From positions 1 to 5,397 of the forward strand of contig CALAWF010000188.1 of assembly GCA_937894665.1 (NCBI GenBank): a stretch of 5,397 bases of DNA, read 5' to 3'. This DNA comes from an uncultured bacterium (GTDB lineage: Bacteria > Cyanobacteriota > Vampirovibrionia > Gastranaerophilales > Gastranaerophilaceae). The position numbers were made by a program, and so were the translations under genes. Under the pieces are notes generated by a model. The model saw only the letters and a list, made by a program, of their open reading frames with translations, did not search any database and was not told the origin of the DNA. Of the stretch, positions 1 through 5,111 are shown piece after piece; the stretch's first letter is position 1, and each line of letters opens with the position of its first letter.

Positions 1-1631
1 GAAGTTGCTTTGAATGTGTTACCTGCACCATCATTTTCTTCTAAGTATTGTTTTGCATTTTCAAAATCAGCATCAAAGCCATATTGTTCTTTGATTTCTT
101 CTTTTACGTTAGGAATTTCTTCAATCAATGATAATTCATAAACTGATTGAGCGTTATCTGTTACAGGACCATAAGAGTCAACAGCAATTGTAACAGGACC
201 CATTCCTAAGAAACCAAATGCTACAAGACCAAAAGCAAATACTGATGAATAGCTCATCAATGATGCTGGGATATGAGTACTTGCAACATAAGCTAAAGCC
301 ATTAACAATACGATTACCATACCAATCCAGAAACCTGAGAAGTTACCTGAAACGATACCTGAAAGAATTGTTAAAGAAGCTCCGCCTTCTCTAGAAGCTG
401 TAACAACTTCTTCTGTGTGTTTTGCTTTTGGAGAAGTAAATATCTTTGTAAATTCAGGAATAAGAGCTGCACCTAAAGTACCGCAAGAAATAATACAAGA
501 TAATACTAACCAAATGTGATTACCCATTGAAGATAATAACCAGTGGCTTACACCAAAAGTCATACAAATTGAAAGAATTGAAGTAATCCAAACAAGTCTT
601 GTTAGTGGAACTTCAAAATCAAATTTTTCTGCTTTTTTAGCATAGCATTTATCGAATAGACCATTTACCCAATATGCAACAACAGAAGTTACAATCATTA
701 AGAATCTCATAACGAAAATCCAAGCCAATAATTGAACTTGATTTTCTTGACCTAGAACGGCTAATAAGATGAAACTTACTAAAGCAACACCAGTTACACC
801 GTATGTTTCAAAACCATCAGCTGTAGGTCCGATAGAATCACCAGCGTTATCACCAGTACAATCGGCAATTACACCAGGGTTTCTAGGGTCATCTTCTTTG
901 ATACCGAATTGAATTTTCATCAAGTCAGAACCAATATCAGCAATTTTTGTAAAAATACCACCTGCAACACGAAGAGCAGAAGCACCTAAAGATTCACCGA
1001 TAGCAAAACCGATGAAACAAGCACCAGCGATATTTCCAGGAATGAATAATAGAATTAAAAGCATCATAATAAGTTCAACAGATACTAATAAAACACCAAT
1101 ACTCATACCAGCTTTCAAAGGAATATTTAAAATATTTAATGGATTTCCTTTTAATGAAGCAAATGCAGTTCTTGAATTTGCTAAAGTATTCATTCTAATA
1201 CCGAACCAAGCAACAGCATAAGAACCTAAAATACCGATTACTGACCAAGCTAAGATTGTCAATACTTCAGCAGTACTCATATGTTGTAAGAACTTAAAGT
1301 AGAATAAAATACATAGACCAATTAATACTTCTAATACCAATAAAAATTTACCTTGTTGAACAAGATAAGTTTTACAAGTTTCAAAAATAGTATTCCCTAC
1401 TCCGTCCATTGCTTTGTGGACATCTAATTTTCTGATTTTCAAGAACTCGATAAGCCCGAAAATCAAACCGATAACAGAAATTCCAAGGCCAATCAACAAT
1501 AGCATATAGCTATGAGGATTGATGTTTCTAATACTTGGAACAACCAAATCGGCTTCACTTGCAAAAGCAGGTGAAACACCAATAGCCATCATAAATAATA
1601 GAGCCATTAGTGAAGTAAACTTTTTAATCAT
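1..1631 (-). CDS. hppA: Membrane-integral ion-translocating pyrophosphatase, C-terminus cut by window edge
   Basis: Hydrolyses cytoplasmic pyrophosphate and uses the energy to pump H+ and/or Na+ across the inner membrane. I translated the minus strand from the ATG at 1631: 543 complete codons, still open at position 1, so a C-terminal part is missing. Seen: GGIFTK (224-229) with K229, D232 and D236; DDPRNPGVIADCTGDNAGD (247-265) with D257, D261 and D265 in the family's DxxxDxxxD metal/pyrophosphate-binding spacing; D272 and E275 in ADGFETYG; VDSYGPVTDNA (484-494) with D485 and D492; GNTFKA (537-542). GIRMNTLANSRTAFASLKG is the usual cytoplasmic-loop signature. Lys541 falls where characterised enzymes have Lys if K+-independent and Ala if K+-dependent, so K+-independence is inferred. 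CTGDNAGD and GPTADGFETYG replace the commoner NVGDNVGD and GMGADLFESY, suggesting a divergent branch. Residues 1-24 look like a signal peptide ending PAFA. Ion specificity cannot be fixed from the part present. Confidence 0.95.
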   Translation of the reverse strand, partial: MIKKFTSLMALLFMMAIGVSPAFASEADLVVPSIRNINPHSYMLLLIGLGISVIGLIFGLIEFLKIRKLDVHKAMDGVGNTIFETCKTYLVQQGKFLLVLEVLIGLCILFYFKFLQHMSTAEVLTILAWSVIGILGSYAVAWFGIRMNTLANSRTAFASLKGNPLNILNIPLKAGMSIGVLLVSVELIMMLLILLFIPGNIAGACFIGFAIGESLGASALRVAGGIFTKIADIGSDLMKIQFGIKEDDPRNPGVIADCTGDNAGDSIGPTADGFETYGVTGVALVSFILLAVLGQENQVQLLAWIFVMRFLMIVTSVVAYWVNGLFDKCYAKKAEKFDFEVPLTRLVWITSILSICMTFGVSHWLLSSMGNHIWLVLSCIISCGTLGAALIPEFTKIFTSPKAKHTEEVVTASREGGASLTILSGIVSGNFSGFWIGMVIVLLMALAYVASTHIPASLMSYSSVFAFGLVAFGFLGMGPVTIAVDSYGPVTDNAQSVYELSLIEEIPNVKEEIKEQYGFDADFENAKQYLEENDGAGNTFKAT

Positions 1632-1639
1632 AGTCTCTT

Positions 1640-1646
1640 CTCCTTT
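1640..1646 (-). promoter_or_regulatory. Ribosome binding site of hppA
   Basis: On the minus strand AAAGGAG lies 8 bases before the ATG at 1631. It is strong and well spaced and fixes the start, which also gives a complete signal-peptide-like N-terminus. Confidence 0.85.
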
Positions 1647-1700
1647 TCAAAAGATTGTTCACTTACTTACTTTCTTTTCTCTTTTACGTTTGATAATAAA

Positions 1701-1729
1701 ATTCTACCAAATATTTAACATAATATCAA
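1701..1729 (-). promoter_or_regulatory. Sigma70-type promoter of hppA
   Basis: On the minus strand TTGATA (1724-1729) is followed after exactly 17 bases by TAGAAT (1701-1706), and TGG directly before the -10 gives an extended -10 (TGn). Transcription would start near 1694, leaving a leader of about 63 bases. The leader contains a short AAGT tandem repeat and no convincing hairpin or riboswitch. Confidence 0.75.
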
Positions 1730-1748
1730 GGAAAAATTACCCGATTTA

Positions 1749-1777
1749 TTTACAACTTTTGAGCAATTTGTTATTAT
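1749..1777 (+). promoter_or_regulatory. Extended -10 promoter, predicted to give a leaderless mRNA
   Basis: TTTACA (1749-1754), 17 bases, then TATTAT (1772-1777), with TG at 1769-1770 making an extended -10. The ATG of the small membrane protein begins at 1784, six bases after the hexamer, where transcription itself should start. No Shine-Dalgarno sequence precedes that ATG. A weaker alternative is TTGATA (1690-1695) with TATTTA (1712-1717). Confidence 0.6.
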
Positions 1778-1783
1778 TAAAAT

Positions 1784-2095
1784 ATGGCTGATATATTAAA
1801 AAAAATCTGGATTTTTCTAACTATTTTCACTGTAATGGGGCTGATTGCACTCATTCCTTTTGGAAAATATCAGCGTGCATATATGAAAGAACTTCACAGA
1901 GCTAAATCCGCCCCACAAAAAAGAGTTGATGCAGCTTATACATATGTTGAAAAAGTAGAATCTGGCGAACAAGAAGAAGCCACAACAACAACCCCTCCTC
2001 AGGGGATAAAATATTCCCCAAATCCAAGAAACAGAAAACCAATTTATATAAGAGATAAAAAGAATCCTAGAATATTATATCCATACCGAAACTAA
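1784..2095 (+). CDS. Small single-span membrane protein of unknown function
   Basis: A 103-residue protein I do not recognise. A two-lysine N-terminus (K6, K7) precedes one hydrophobic segment at about residues 8-26 (IWIFLTIFTVMGLIALIPF), followed by a hydrophilic tail. The tail has a basic stretch (28-47), an acidic patch (ESGEQEE, 59-65), a Thr/Pro linker (TTTTPP, 67-72) and an Arg/Lys/Tyr/Pro-rich end (77-103), which looks largely disordered. The hydrophobic segment could be an uncleaved anchor; no clear signal-peptidase site is visible. It is divergent from hppA across 152 bases and overlaps the convergent regulator gene by 4 bases at their 3' ends. There is no Shine-Dalgarno sequence; the start is supported by an extended -10 promoter placed for leaderless initiation. 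A later start at Met18 would destroy the membrane segment and also lacks a ribosome binding site. It is probably a real gene. Confidence 0.7.
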   Translation: MADILKKIWIFLTIFTVMGLIALIPFGKYQRAYMKELHRAKSAPQKRVDAAYTYVEKVESGEQEEATTTTPPQGIKYSPNPRNRKPIYIRDKKNPRILYPYRN

Positions 2096-2409
2096 ATCAA
2101 AAGAGTTCTTGCAATTCTTAATAAACGTTCTTTATCATCATGAGAGAGTTTATCAAAAATATCATTTAAATCGTTTCGCAACTCATCCTCTGAATATTTA
2201 TGCTCATAACAGAAAAAATCTTCCAAATTTATCTCTAAATTATTTGCAATTTTTTCAAGATTAGATAATAAAGGAAAATTTTTACCAGATTCGATTTTAC
2301 TAATTGACTGAGGCTCAATTCCAGCAATTTCAGCCATTTTATCTTGGGTATAGCCAAATTTTTTACGAATTTCTTTAAATCTTCTTCCGAATACTTGCTT
2401 CTTATCCAT
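2092..2409 (-). CDS. XRE/Cro-family helix-turn-helix transcriptional regulator
   Basis: A 105-residue DNA-binding protein. Residues 7-64 form a typical HTH_3/XRE domain: FGRRFKEIRKKFGYTQDKMA, with T21-Q22 opening the scaffold helix (21-30), then IEPQSISKIESG (31-42) as recognition helix, and LEKIANNLEINLEDFF (51-66) closing the domain. Residues 73-105 are predicted helical and charged and could mediate dimerisation; there is no enzymatic or sensor domain. The reading frame stays open upstream to an ATG at 2631, but ATG 2409 is chosen because GAGAGG lies 5 bases before it, the XRE domain starts there, and the upstream extension would run through the divergent pilin gene's start and promoter. 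It is divergent from the pilin at 2543 over 133 bases, so autoregulation and control of that pilin are plausible. It overlaps the small membrane-protein gene by 4 bases at its 3' end. The regulated target and inducer are unknown. Confidence 0.88.
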   Translation of the reverse strand: MDKKQVFGRRFKEIRKKFGYTQDKMAEIAGIEPQSISKIESGKNFPLLSNLEKIANNLEINLEDFFCYEHKYSEDELRNDLNDIFDKLSHDDKERLLRIARTLLI

Positions 2410-2414
2410 AATAT

Positions 2415-2430
2415 CCTCTCGATAAGAGAG
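2415..2430 (-). promoter_or_regulatory. Inverted repeat covering the regulator's ribosome binding site
   Basis: On the minus strand CTCTC (2430-2426), loop TTATC, then GAGAG (2420-2416) is a perfect 5-bp inverted repeat. GAGAGG (2420-2415) is also the Shine-Dalgarno sequence, 5 bases before the ATG at 2409. It could act in DNA as an operator just downstream of the predicted start of transcription, or in RNA as a small hairpin hiding the ribosome binding site. The structure is seen; the function is inferred. Confidence 0.45.
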
Positions 2431-2437
2431 TAACAAT

Positions 2438-2466
2438 ATTTTAAAAAGAATAACATATATTTGTAA
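2438..2466 (-). promoter_or_regulatory. Candidate promoter of the XRE regulator
   Basis: On the minus strand TTACAA (2466-2461), 17 bases, then TAAAAT (2443-2438). Transcription would start near 2431, right at the CTCTC/GAGAG inverted repeat. The region is very AT-rich, so other -10 sequences are possible, for example TATTCT preceded by TGT a few bases upstream. Confidence 0.4.
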
Positions 2467-2475
2467 GTTATATTT

Positions 2476-2504
2476 TTGACATTTTGAGCGTTTTAGTATA
2501 TAAA
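2476..2504 (+). promoter_or_regulatory. Near-consensus sigma70 promoter of the first pilin gene
   Basis: A perfect -35 TTGACA (2476-2481), a 17-base spacer and TATAAA (2499-2504). Transcription would start near 2511, giving a leader of about 32 bases. The -35 lies 9 bases from the predicted -35 of the divergent regulator gene, so one bound regulator could affect both. Confidence 0.75.
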
Positions 2505-2526
2505 TATCATGTTGTAATTGATTTTT

Positions 2527-2531
2527 AGGAG
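2527..2531 (+). promoter_or_regulatory. Ribosome binding site of the first pilin gene
   Basis: AGGAG lies 11 bases before the ATG at 2543. The spacing is somewhat long, but no nearer in-frame start exists and the ATG gives a complete prepilin leader. Confidence 0.65.
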
Positions 2532-2542
2532 AATTTGAACGT

Positions 2543-3262
2543 ATGAGTAAAAGAAATTTTGCATTCACACTTGCAGAAGTTTTAATAACAATCGGCATCG
2601 TTGGAGTCATTGCAGCTTTAGTAATTCCCAATTTAATTGGAGCTCAAGACATGGCTGTATCCAAAACAAAATTCAAAAAGACACTCGCCACTTTGAACGA
2701 AGCGGGAAAACTCGCCAAAGCTCAATATGGATATAATTATAGCGACCTGAACAATGGTTGTGGGGCGGCATATCCGCCCAATTTAGACAATCCTGAAACA
2801 TCTACATCATATTGTGGAATATTTAATGGAACAATAAAGAATTTTACTTGGAAAGGATGGACGACAAATATTAAAACTGAAAATGGGAAAATTTATAGAA
2901 TAGAAAAAAGTAGTAATACCGAATTTTTAAATAGCAGGTACGTTTATATTCTTCAAGATGGAACAATATTTGCCACAGGAAGTTCCCCAAGCCAAAATTG
3001 CCACTTGGAACTCGGAGAAACTCTTGACGAAGAATGGATTTCAAATCACATGGAGTGCATCGGATTTATTGATACAAATGGAATAAACCCACCAAACAAA
3101 GAAGTGTCATGTTCCGATGGGAATCCAACCGCTCTTGCTCCTGAAAAAAACTGTAGCGTAAAAAAAGACACAAAATATATAACAGATATTTATCCAATTG
3201 TTTTTCATGATTCAACCGTTGAACCGGCAACAAATGCAGCAAAAGCAATTCTTAATCAATAA
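2543..3262 (+). CDS. Type IV pilin-like protein (prepilin N-terminal methylation domain)
   Basis: A 239-residue precursor of a type IV pilin or type II secretion pseudopilin. The 7-residue leader MSKRNFA should be cut by prepilin peptidase before Phe8. The mature protein starts FTLAEVLITIGIVGVIAALV and has the conserved Glu at mature position 5 (E12) and Pro at 22 (P29). The -1 residue is Ala rather than the usual Gly. The rest is a soluble domain with six Cys (73, 91, 153, 172, 190, 204), enough for three disulfides. It carries ID-x-NG-x(3)-PN (176-185), a motif shared with the other pilin in this window, and ends in YPIVFHDSTVEPATNAAKAI. It sits alone behind a strong promoter, next to a divergent XRE regulator and 69 bases before a secreted-protein gene. 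No assembly ATPase, platform protein or prepilin peptidase is in view, so major or minor pilin status cannot be decided. Confidence 0.92.
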   Translation: MSKRNFAFTLAEVLITIGIVGVIAALVIPNLIGAQDMAVSKTKFKKTLATLNEAGKLAKAQYGYNYSDLNNGCGAAYPPNLDNPETSTSYCGIFNGTIKNFTWKGWTTNIKTENGKIYRIEKSSNTEFLNSRYVYILQDGTIFATGSSPSQNCHLELGETLDEEWISNHMECIGFIDTNGINPPNKEVSCSDGNPTALAPEKNCSVKKDTKYITDIYPIVFHDSTVEPATNAAKAILNQ

Positions 3263-3319
3263 AAATTAAAGAAACCTTAACTAAGACATTCCGGCAATAT
3301 ATTTTCAATGTTTTTAATT

Positions 3320-3325
3320 TATAGT
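3320..3325 (+). promoter_or_regulatory. Possible -10 element for leaderless expression of the secreted protein
   Basis: TATAGT (one mismatch to TATAAT) is followed by exactly six bases and the ATG at 3332. No Shine-Dalgarno sequence is present. No good -35 is visible 16-18 bases upstream, so this is the weakest of the three such arrangements. Co-transcription with the pilin 69 bases upstream is an alternative, as I see no terminator between them. Confidence 0.35.
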
Positions 3326-3331
3326 TGACGT

Positions 3332-4066
3332 ATGAAAAAATTGTTGTCTTTATTTTTAAGTTTAGGAATTATCACTCTATCTCCAGTTAGTGTTTTAGCA
3401 TCAGATGTGCAATGCGAATGTATAAAAACATCTGAATCTTTAGCCAAAACTCATTCCAAAGCCCCAAACAATTGCATAAATACAACAGAGAATTATTATA
3501 TACTTTCCAAGGGAGATGTAATAAAAGTTGCGTTTGAATGTAAATTTCTTTCAGAATGTGCAAAAGAAGGAGATAGAGTTTATTTTTATGTTCCGAAAGA
3601 TATTCTTTCATCTTGCGGAACATTGATTATTCCAATGGGAACAAAATTTTCTGGTTTTGTTAGAGGAATAACTCCGCAAAAGAAACTTAACAAAAATGCA
3701 AGAGTCTATATTAATATAGATAAACTTATATTACCGGACAACACAGAATTAGAAGTTAAAGCAAAACCATTCAGCAAAGATTTTTCACTTGTTGAAAATG
3801 GTTGGATGACAGCAGGAAAACTCGCAGCTTCAACTGTTGGCATTGGTGCAGTTGGAACAGGAGCTGGTGTAGGTCTTGCATTCATTCCAAAACCTCACAA
3901 AATTGCAATTGGAGCAGGAACAGGGGTTGCAATTGGATGTTTTATCGGGCTTGTAACAGGACTTGTTACCCCTGGGTTAAAGTACCATGCCAAACAAGGT
4001 GAAGAAATTTATATAATTCTTTGCGAAGATTTAATTATTCCAAAATGTAATATTAAAGAATGGTAA
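3332..4066 (+). CDS. Secreted protein with a VirB10/TrbI-like domain and a glycine zipper
   Basis: A 244-residue exported protein. The N-terminus is a classical signal peptide (MKK, hydrophobic core 4-16, likely cut after VLA, residue 23). Residues 56-146 show the order of blocks of the VirB10/TrbI C-terminal domain: YILSKGDVIKVAF (56-68), GDRVYFYVPKDILSS (80-94), TLIIPMGTKFSGFV (97-110), ARVYINIDKLILPDNTELEV (123-142); near the end, KQGEEIYIILCEDL (221-234) matches the family's closing strand. Between them lie two Gly-rich hydrophobic segments (165-186, 190-213). The second has Gly at 194, 198, 202, 206 and 210, a five-fold GxxxG zipper, which suggests helix packing in a membrane. There are nine Cys, mostly outside the membrane part. 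Unlike VirB10 it has no N-terminal membrane anchor or Pro-rich linker. VirB10 proteins form the core of type IV secretion channels, but no partner genes are visible. Gene reality is near certain; family assignment is about even odds and comes from pattern reading. Confidence 0.85.
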   Translation: MKKLLSLFLSLGIITLSPVSVLASDVQCECIKTSESLAKTHSKAPNNCINTTENYYILSKGDVIKVAFECKFLSECAKEGDRVYFYVPKDILSSCGTLIIPMGTKFSGFVRGITPQKKLNKNARVYINIDKLILPDNTELEVKAKPFSKDFSLVENGWMTAGKLAASTVGIGAVGTGAGVGLAFIPKPHKIAIGAGTGVAIGCFIGLVTGLVTPGLKYHAKQGEEIYIILCEDLIIPKCNIKEW

Positions 4067-4092
4067 CAAATCCGAAGCAAAAAAACTTTAAC

Positions 4093-4851
4093 TTATTTAT
4101 ACTGTTTCTTTCCAATAAAATCTTTCCAATATGTGCCGTTGCCTTTCGGACTAATGTCATGAATTGCATAATATGCACAAGCAAGGGTAGTTGATCTACT
4201 TTTATTATTGCAATAATTCTCACTCGCTTTTATTGTCCCCCCATTATCTCCATACGTAATATAGTTATTATCGGGATGATCTGTTCCCTCTGGAATAATA
4301 TGACCATCAGTTGTAAATACAAAAGAAAAAATATCAATCCCAAGCGTGTTAGGTCTTTTATCACCATTTAGGTCAATACACAATCTTGGACCATTAAAAC
4401 CTCTTTTGGGAGTGTCATCAAAAGAAATATATTTACCAGAAATATCAACATAAAATCCTGTATTATCGCAATTTATAGTCGTTTGCTTTCCCTTCATTGT
4501 AAACATAGGATATGGCATTGTTGTTAAATTTGAACCATTTTCGTCATAGCTATTATGATAAGTCCAGTCTGAAATTTTACTAAACCCTTTCACATATTTA
4601 GACAGGACTTTTATGAGTGCTTGTGTTCCGTTTTCAGCAGCATAATCTGGTATTGACTGATCATTATCATACATAAACTGCATGCTAATTTGATTCCATT
4701 CTGAATATGTCTTCTTGAGTTGTGCTTGCAAATCCCTATTTCTGACATTTTCCATAAGACTAGGAATTGTCATTGCTGCGACAACACCGATTATACCAAG
4801 TGTGATAAGGACTTCCGCAAGTGTAAATGCTCTGTTTTTTAAAATCTTCAT
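4093..4851 (-). CDS. Type IV pilin-like protein (pseudopilin style)
   Basis: A 252-residue precursor. The 8-residue leader MKILKNRA ends in Ala; the mature protein starts FTLAEVLITLGIIGVVAAMT with Glu at mature position 5 (E13) and Pro at 22 (P30), followed by a helical, charged stretch (34-60). The C-terminal domain has four Cys (128, 158, 214, 225) and an Asp/Asn-rich loop IDLNGDKRPNTLGIDIFSF (159-177). The D-x-N-x-D spacing at D160, N162 and D164 recalls calcium-binding loops, and some pseudopilins do bind calcium, but that is inference. Only the N-terminal helix and the ID-x-NG-x(3)-PN motif are clearly shared with the other pilin here, so they are distant paralogues, not a recent duplication. 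It is convergent with the secreted-protein gene, 26 bases apart, with no hairpin terminator between. Upstream is a consensus -10 placed for leaderless translation, and a CATAT microsatellite. Confidence 0.93.
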   Translation of the reverse strand: MKILKNRAFTLAEVLITLGIIGVVAAMTIPSLMENVRNRDLQAQLKKTYSEWNQISMQFMYDNDQSIPDYAAENGTQALIKVLSKYVKGFSKISDWTYHNSYDENGSNLTTMPYPMFTMKGKQTTINCDNTGFYVDISGKYISFDDTPKRGFNGPRLCIDLNGDKRPNTLGIDIFSFVFTTDGHIIPEGTDHPDNNYITYGDNGGTIKASENYCNNKSRSTTLACAYYAIHDISPKGNGTYWKDFIGKKQYK

Positions 4852-4857
4852 AAGTAA

Positions 4858-4886
4858 ATTATAAAGATTTTACTACTTGGTGTACA
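4858..4886 (-). promoter_or_regulatory. Promoter of the second pilin gene, predicted leaderless
   Basis: On the minus strand TGTACA (4886-4881), 17 bases, then a perfect TATAAT (4863-4858), then six bases and the ATG at 4851. Transcription should start at or next to the start codon, and there is no Shine-Dalgarno sequence. The -35 lies within a perfect 8-bp palindrome GTGTACAC (4880-4887), which could also be an operator. Confidence 0.65.
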
Positions 4887-4899
4887 CTGTCCCTCACAT

Positions 4900-4919
4900 C
4901 ATATCATATCATATCATAT
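4900..4919. repeat. Pentanucleotide microsatellite (CATAT)4
   Basis: Four perfect tandem copies of CATAT, followed by A at 4920. The tract ends 13 bases upstream of the predicted -35 of the second pilin gene. Copy-number change would shift upstream DNA by half a helical turn per unit. Confidence 0.9.
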
Positions 4920-4966
4920 AGGGCATTATAACTGGGTTTCAGGGTTTTGTATAGATGGTTTACATT

Positions 4967-4994
4967 TTGTTACAATTGAGAAAATTGGTAACAA
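4967..4994. repeat. Inverted repeat, 11-bp stem with one bulge
   Basis: TTGTTACAATT (4967-4977), loop GAGAA, then AATT-G-GTAACAA (4983-4994) pairs over 11 bp with a single bulged G (4987). No T-run follows on either strand, so it is not a typical intrinsic terminator. It could be an operator or a small palindromic repeat. Confidence 0.6.
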
Positions 4995-5005
4995 CTTAAC
5001 GCTAC

Positions 5006-5038
5006 CGTCATCCTGAGCAGAGCGAAGGATCTCTGACC
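5006..5038. repeat. Left half of a palindromic cloverleaf-type repeat
   Basis: CGTCAT (5006-5011), then a hairpin CCT-GA-GC-AGA-GC-GA-AGG (5012-5028) with tandem G-A mismatches in its stem, then ATCTCTGAC (5029-5037). Its two outer arms find their complements far to the right at 5212-5220 and 5275-5280. The GTCATCCTGA...AGGATCT style resembles intergenic palindromes reported in several bacterial groups (from memory, not searched). Confidence 0.65.
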
Positions 5039-5056
5039 AAACGGAGTTTAATTAAC

Positions 5057-5093
5057 CCCTCTCCCTTACTCCCTCTCCCACAAGGGGCGAGGG
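5057..5093. repeat. GC-rich repeat with CCCTCTCCC direct copies and a hairpin
   Basis: CCCTCTCCC occurs at 5057-5065 and 5071-5079. The second copy folds with GGGGCGAGGG (5084-5093): CCCTC/GAGGG and CCC/GGG around an ACAA loop, with a small internal loop. No T-run follows. It looks like an intergenic palindromic repeat and lies between the two halves of the split cloverleaf element. Confidence 0.6.
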
Positions 5094-5111
5094 AAACAAC
5101 TAATCGCAAAA

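Noticed and set aside
1012..1221. Plus-strand open frame of 69 codons inside hppA
   Set aside because: It is antisense to the well-conserved pyrophosphatase signature region, has no ribosome binding site and is not protein-like.
1519..1791. Plus-strand open frame of 90 codons over the hppA start
   Set aside because: It covers the hppA N-terminus and promoter on the opposite strand and runs past the start of the small membrane protein gene.
2410..2631. Upstream extension of the regulator's open frame to an ATG at 2631
   Set aside because: It would overlap the pilin's start and both promoters. The added residues have no domain, and ATG 2409 has a ribosome binding site and starts the XRE domain.
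3263..3331. Terminator between the first pilin and the secreted-protein gene
   Set aside because: Only an imperfect TTAA...TTAA pairing is visible, with no stable GC stem.
3066..3623. Minus-strand open frames at 3066-3248 and 3387-3623
   Set aside because: They lie opposite clear genes, without ribosome binding sites or recognisable domains.
3802..4002. Plus-strand 66-codon frame rich in Trp, Cys and Ser
   Set aside because: It is a +1-frame reading of the Gly-rich segment of the secreted protein; its composition is an artefact of Gly/Ala codons.
4900..4919. CRISPR array
   Set aside because: The units are 5 bases long with no spacers; this is a microsatellite.
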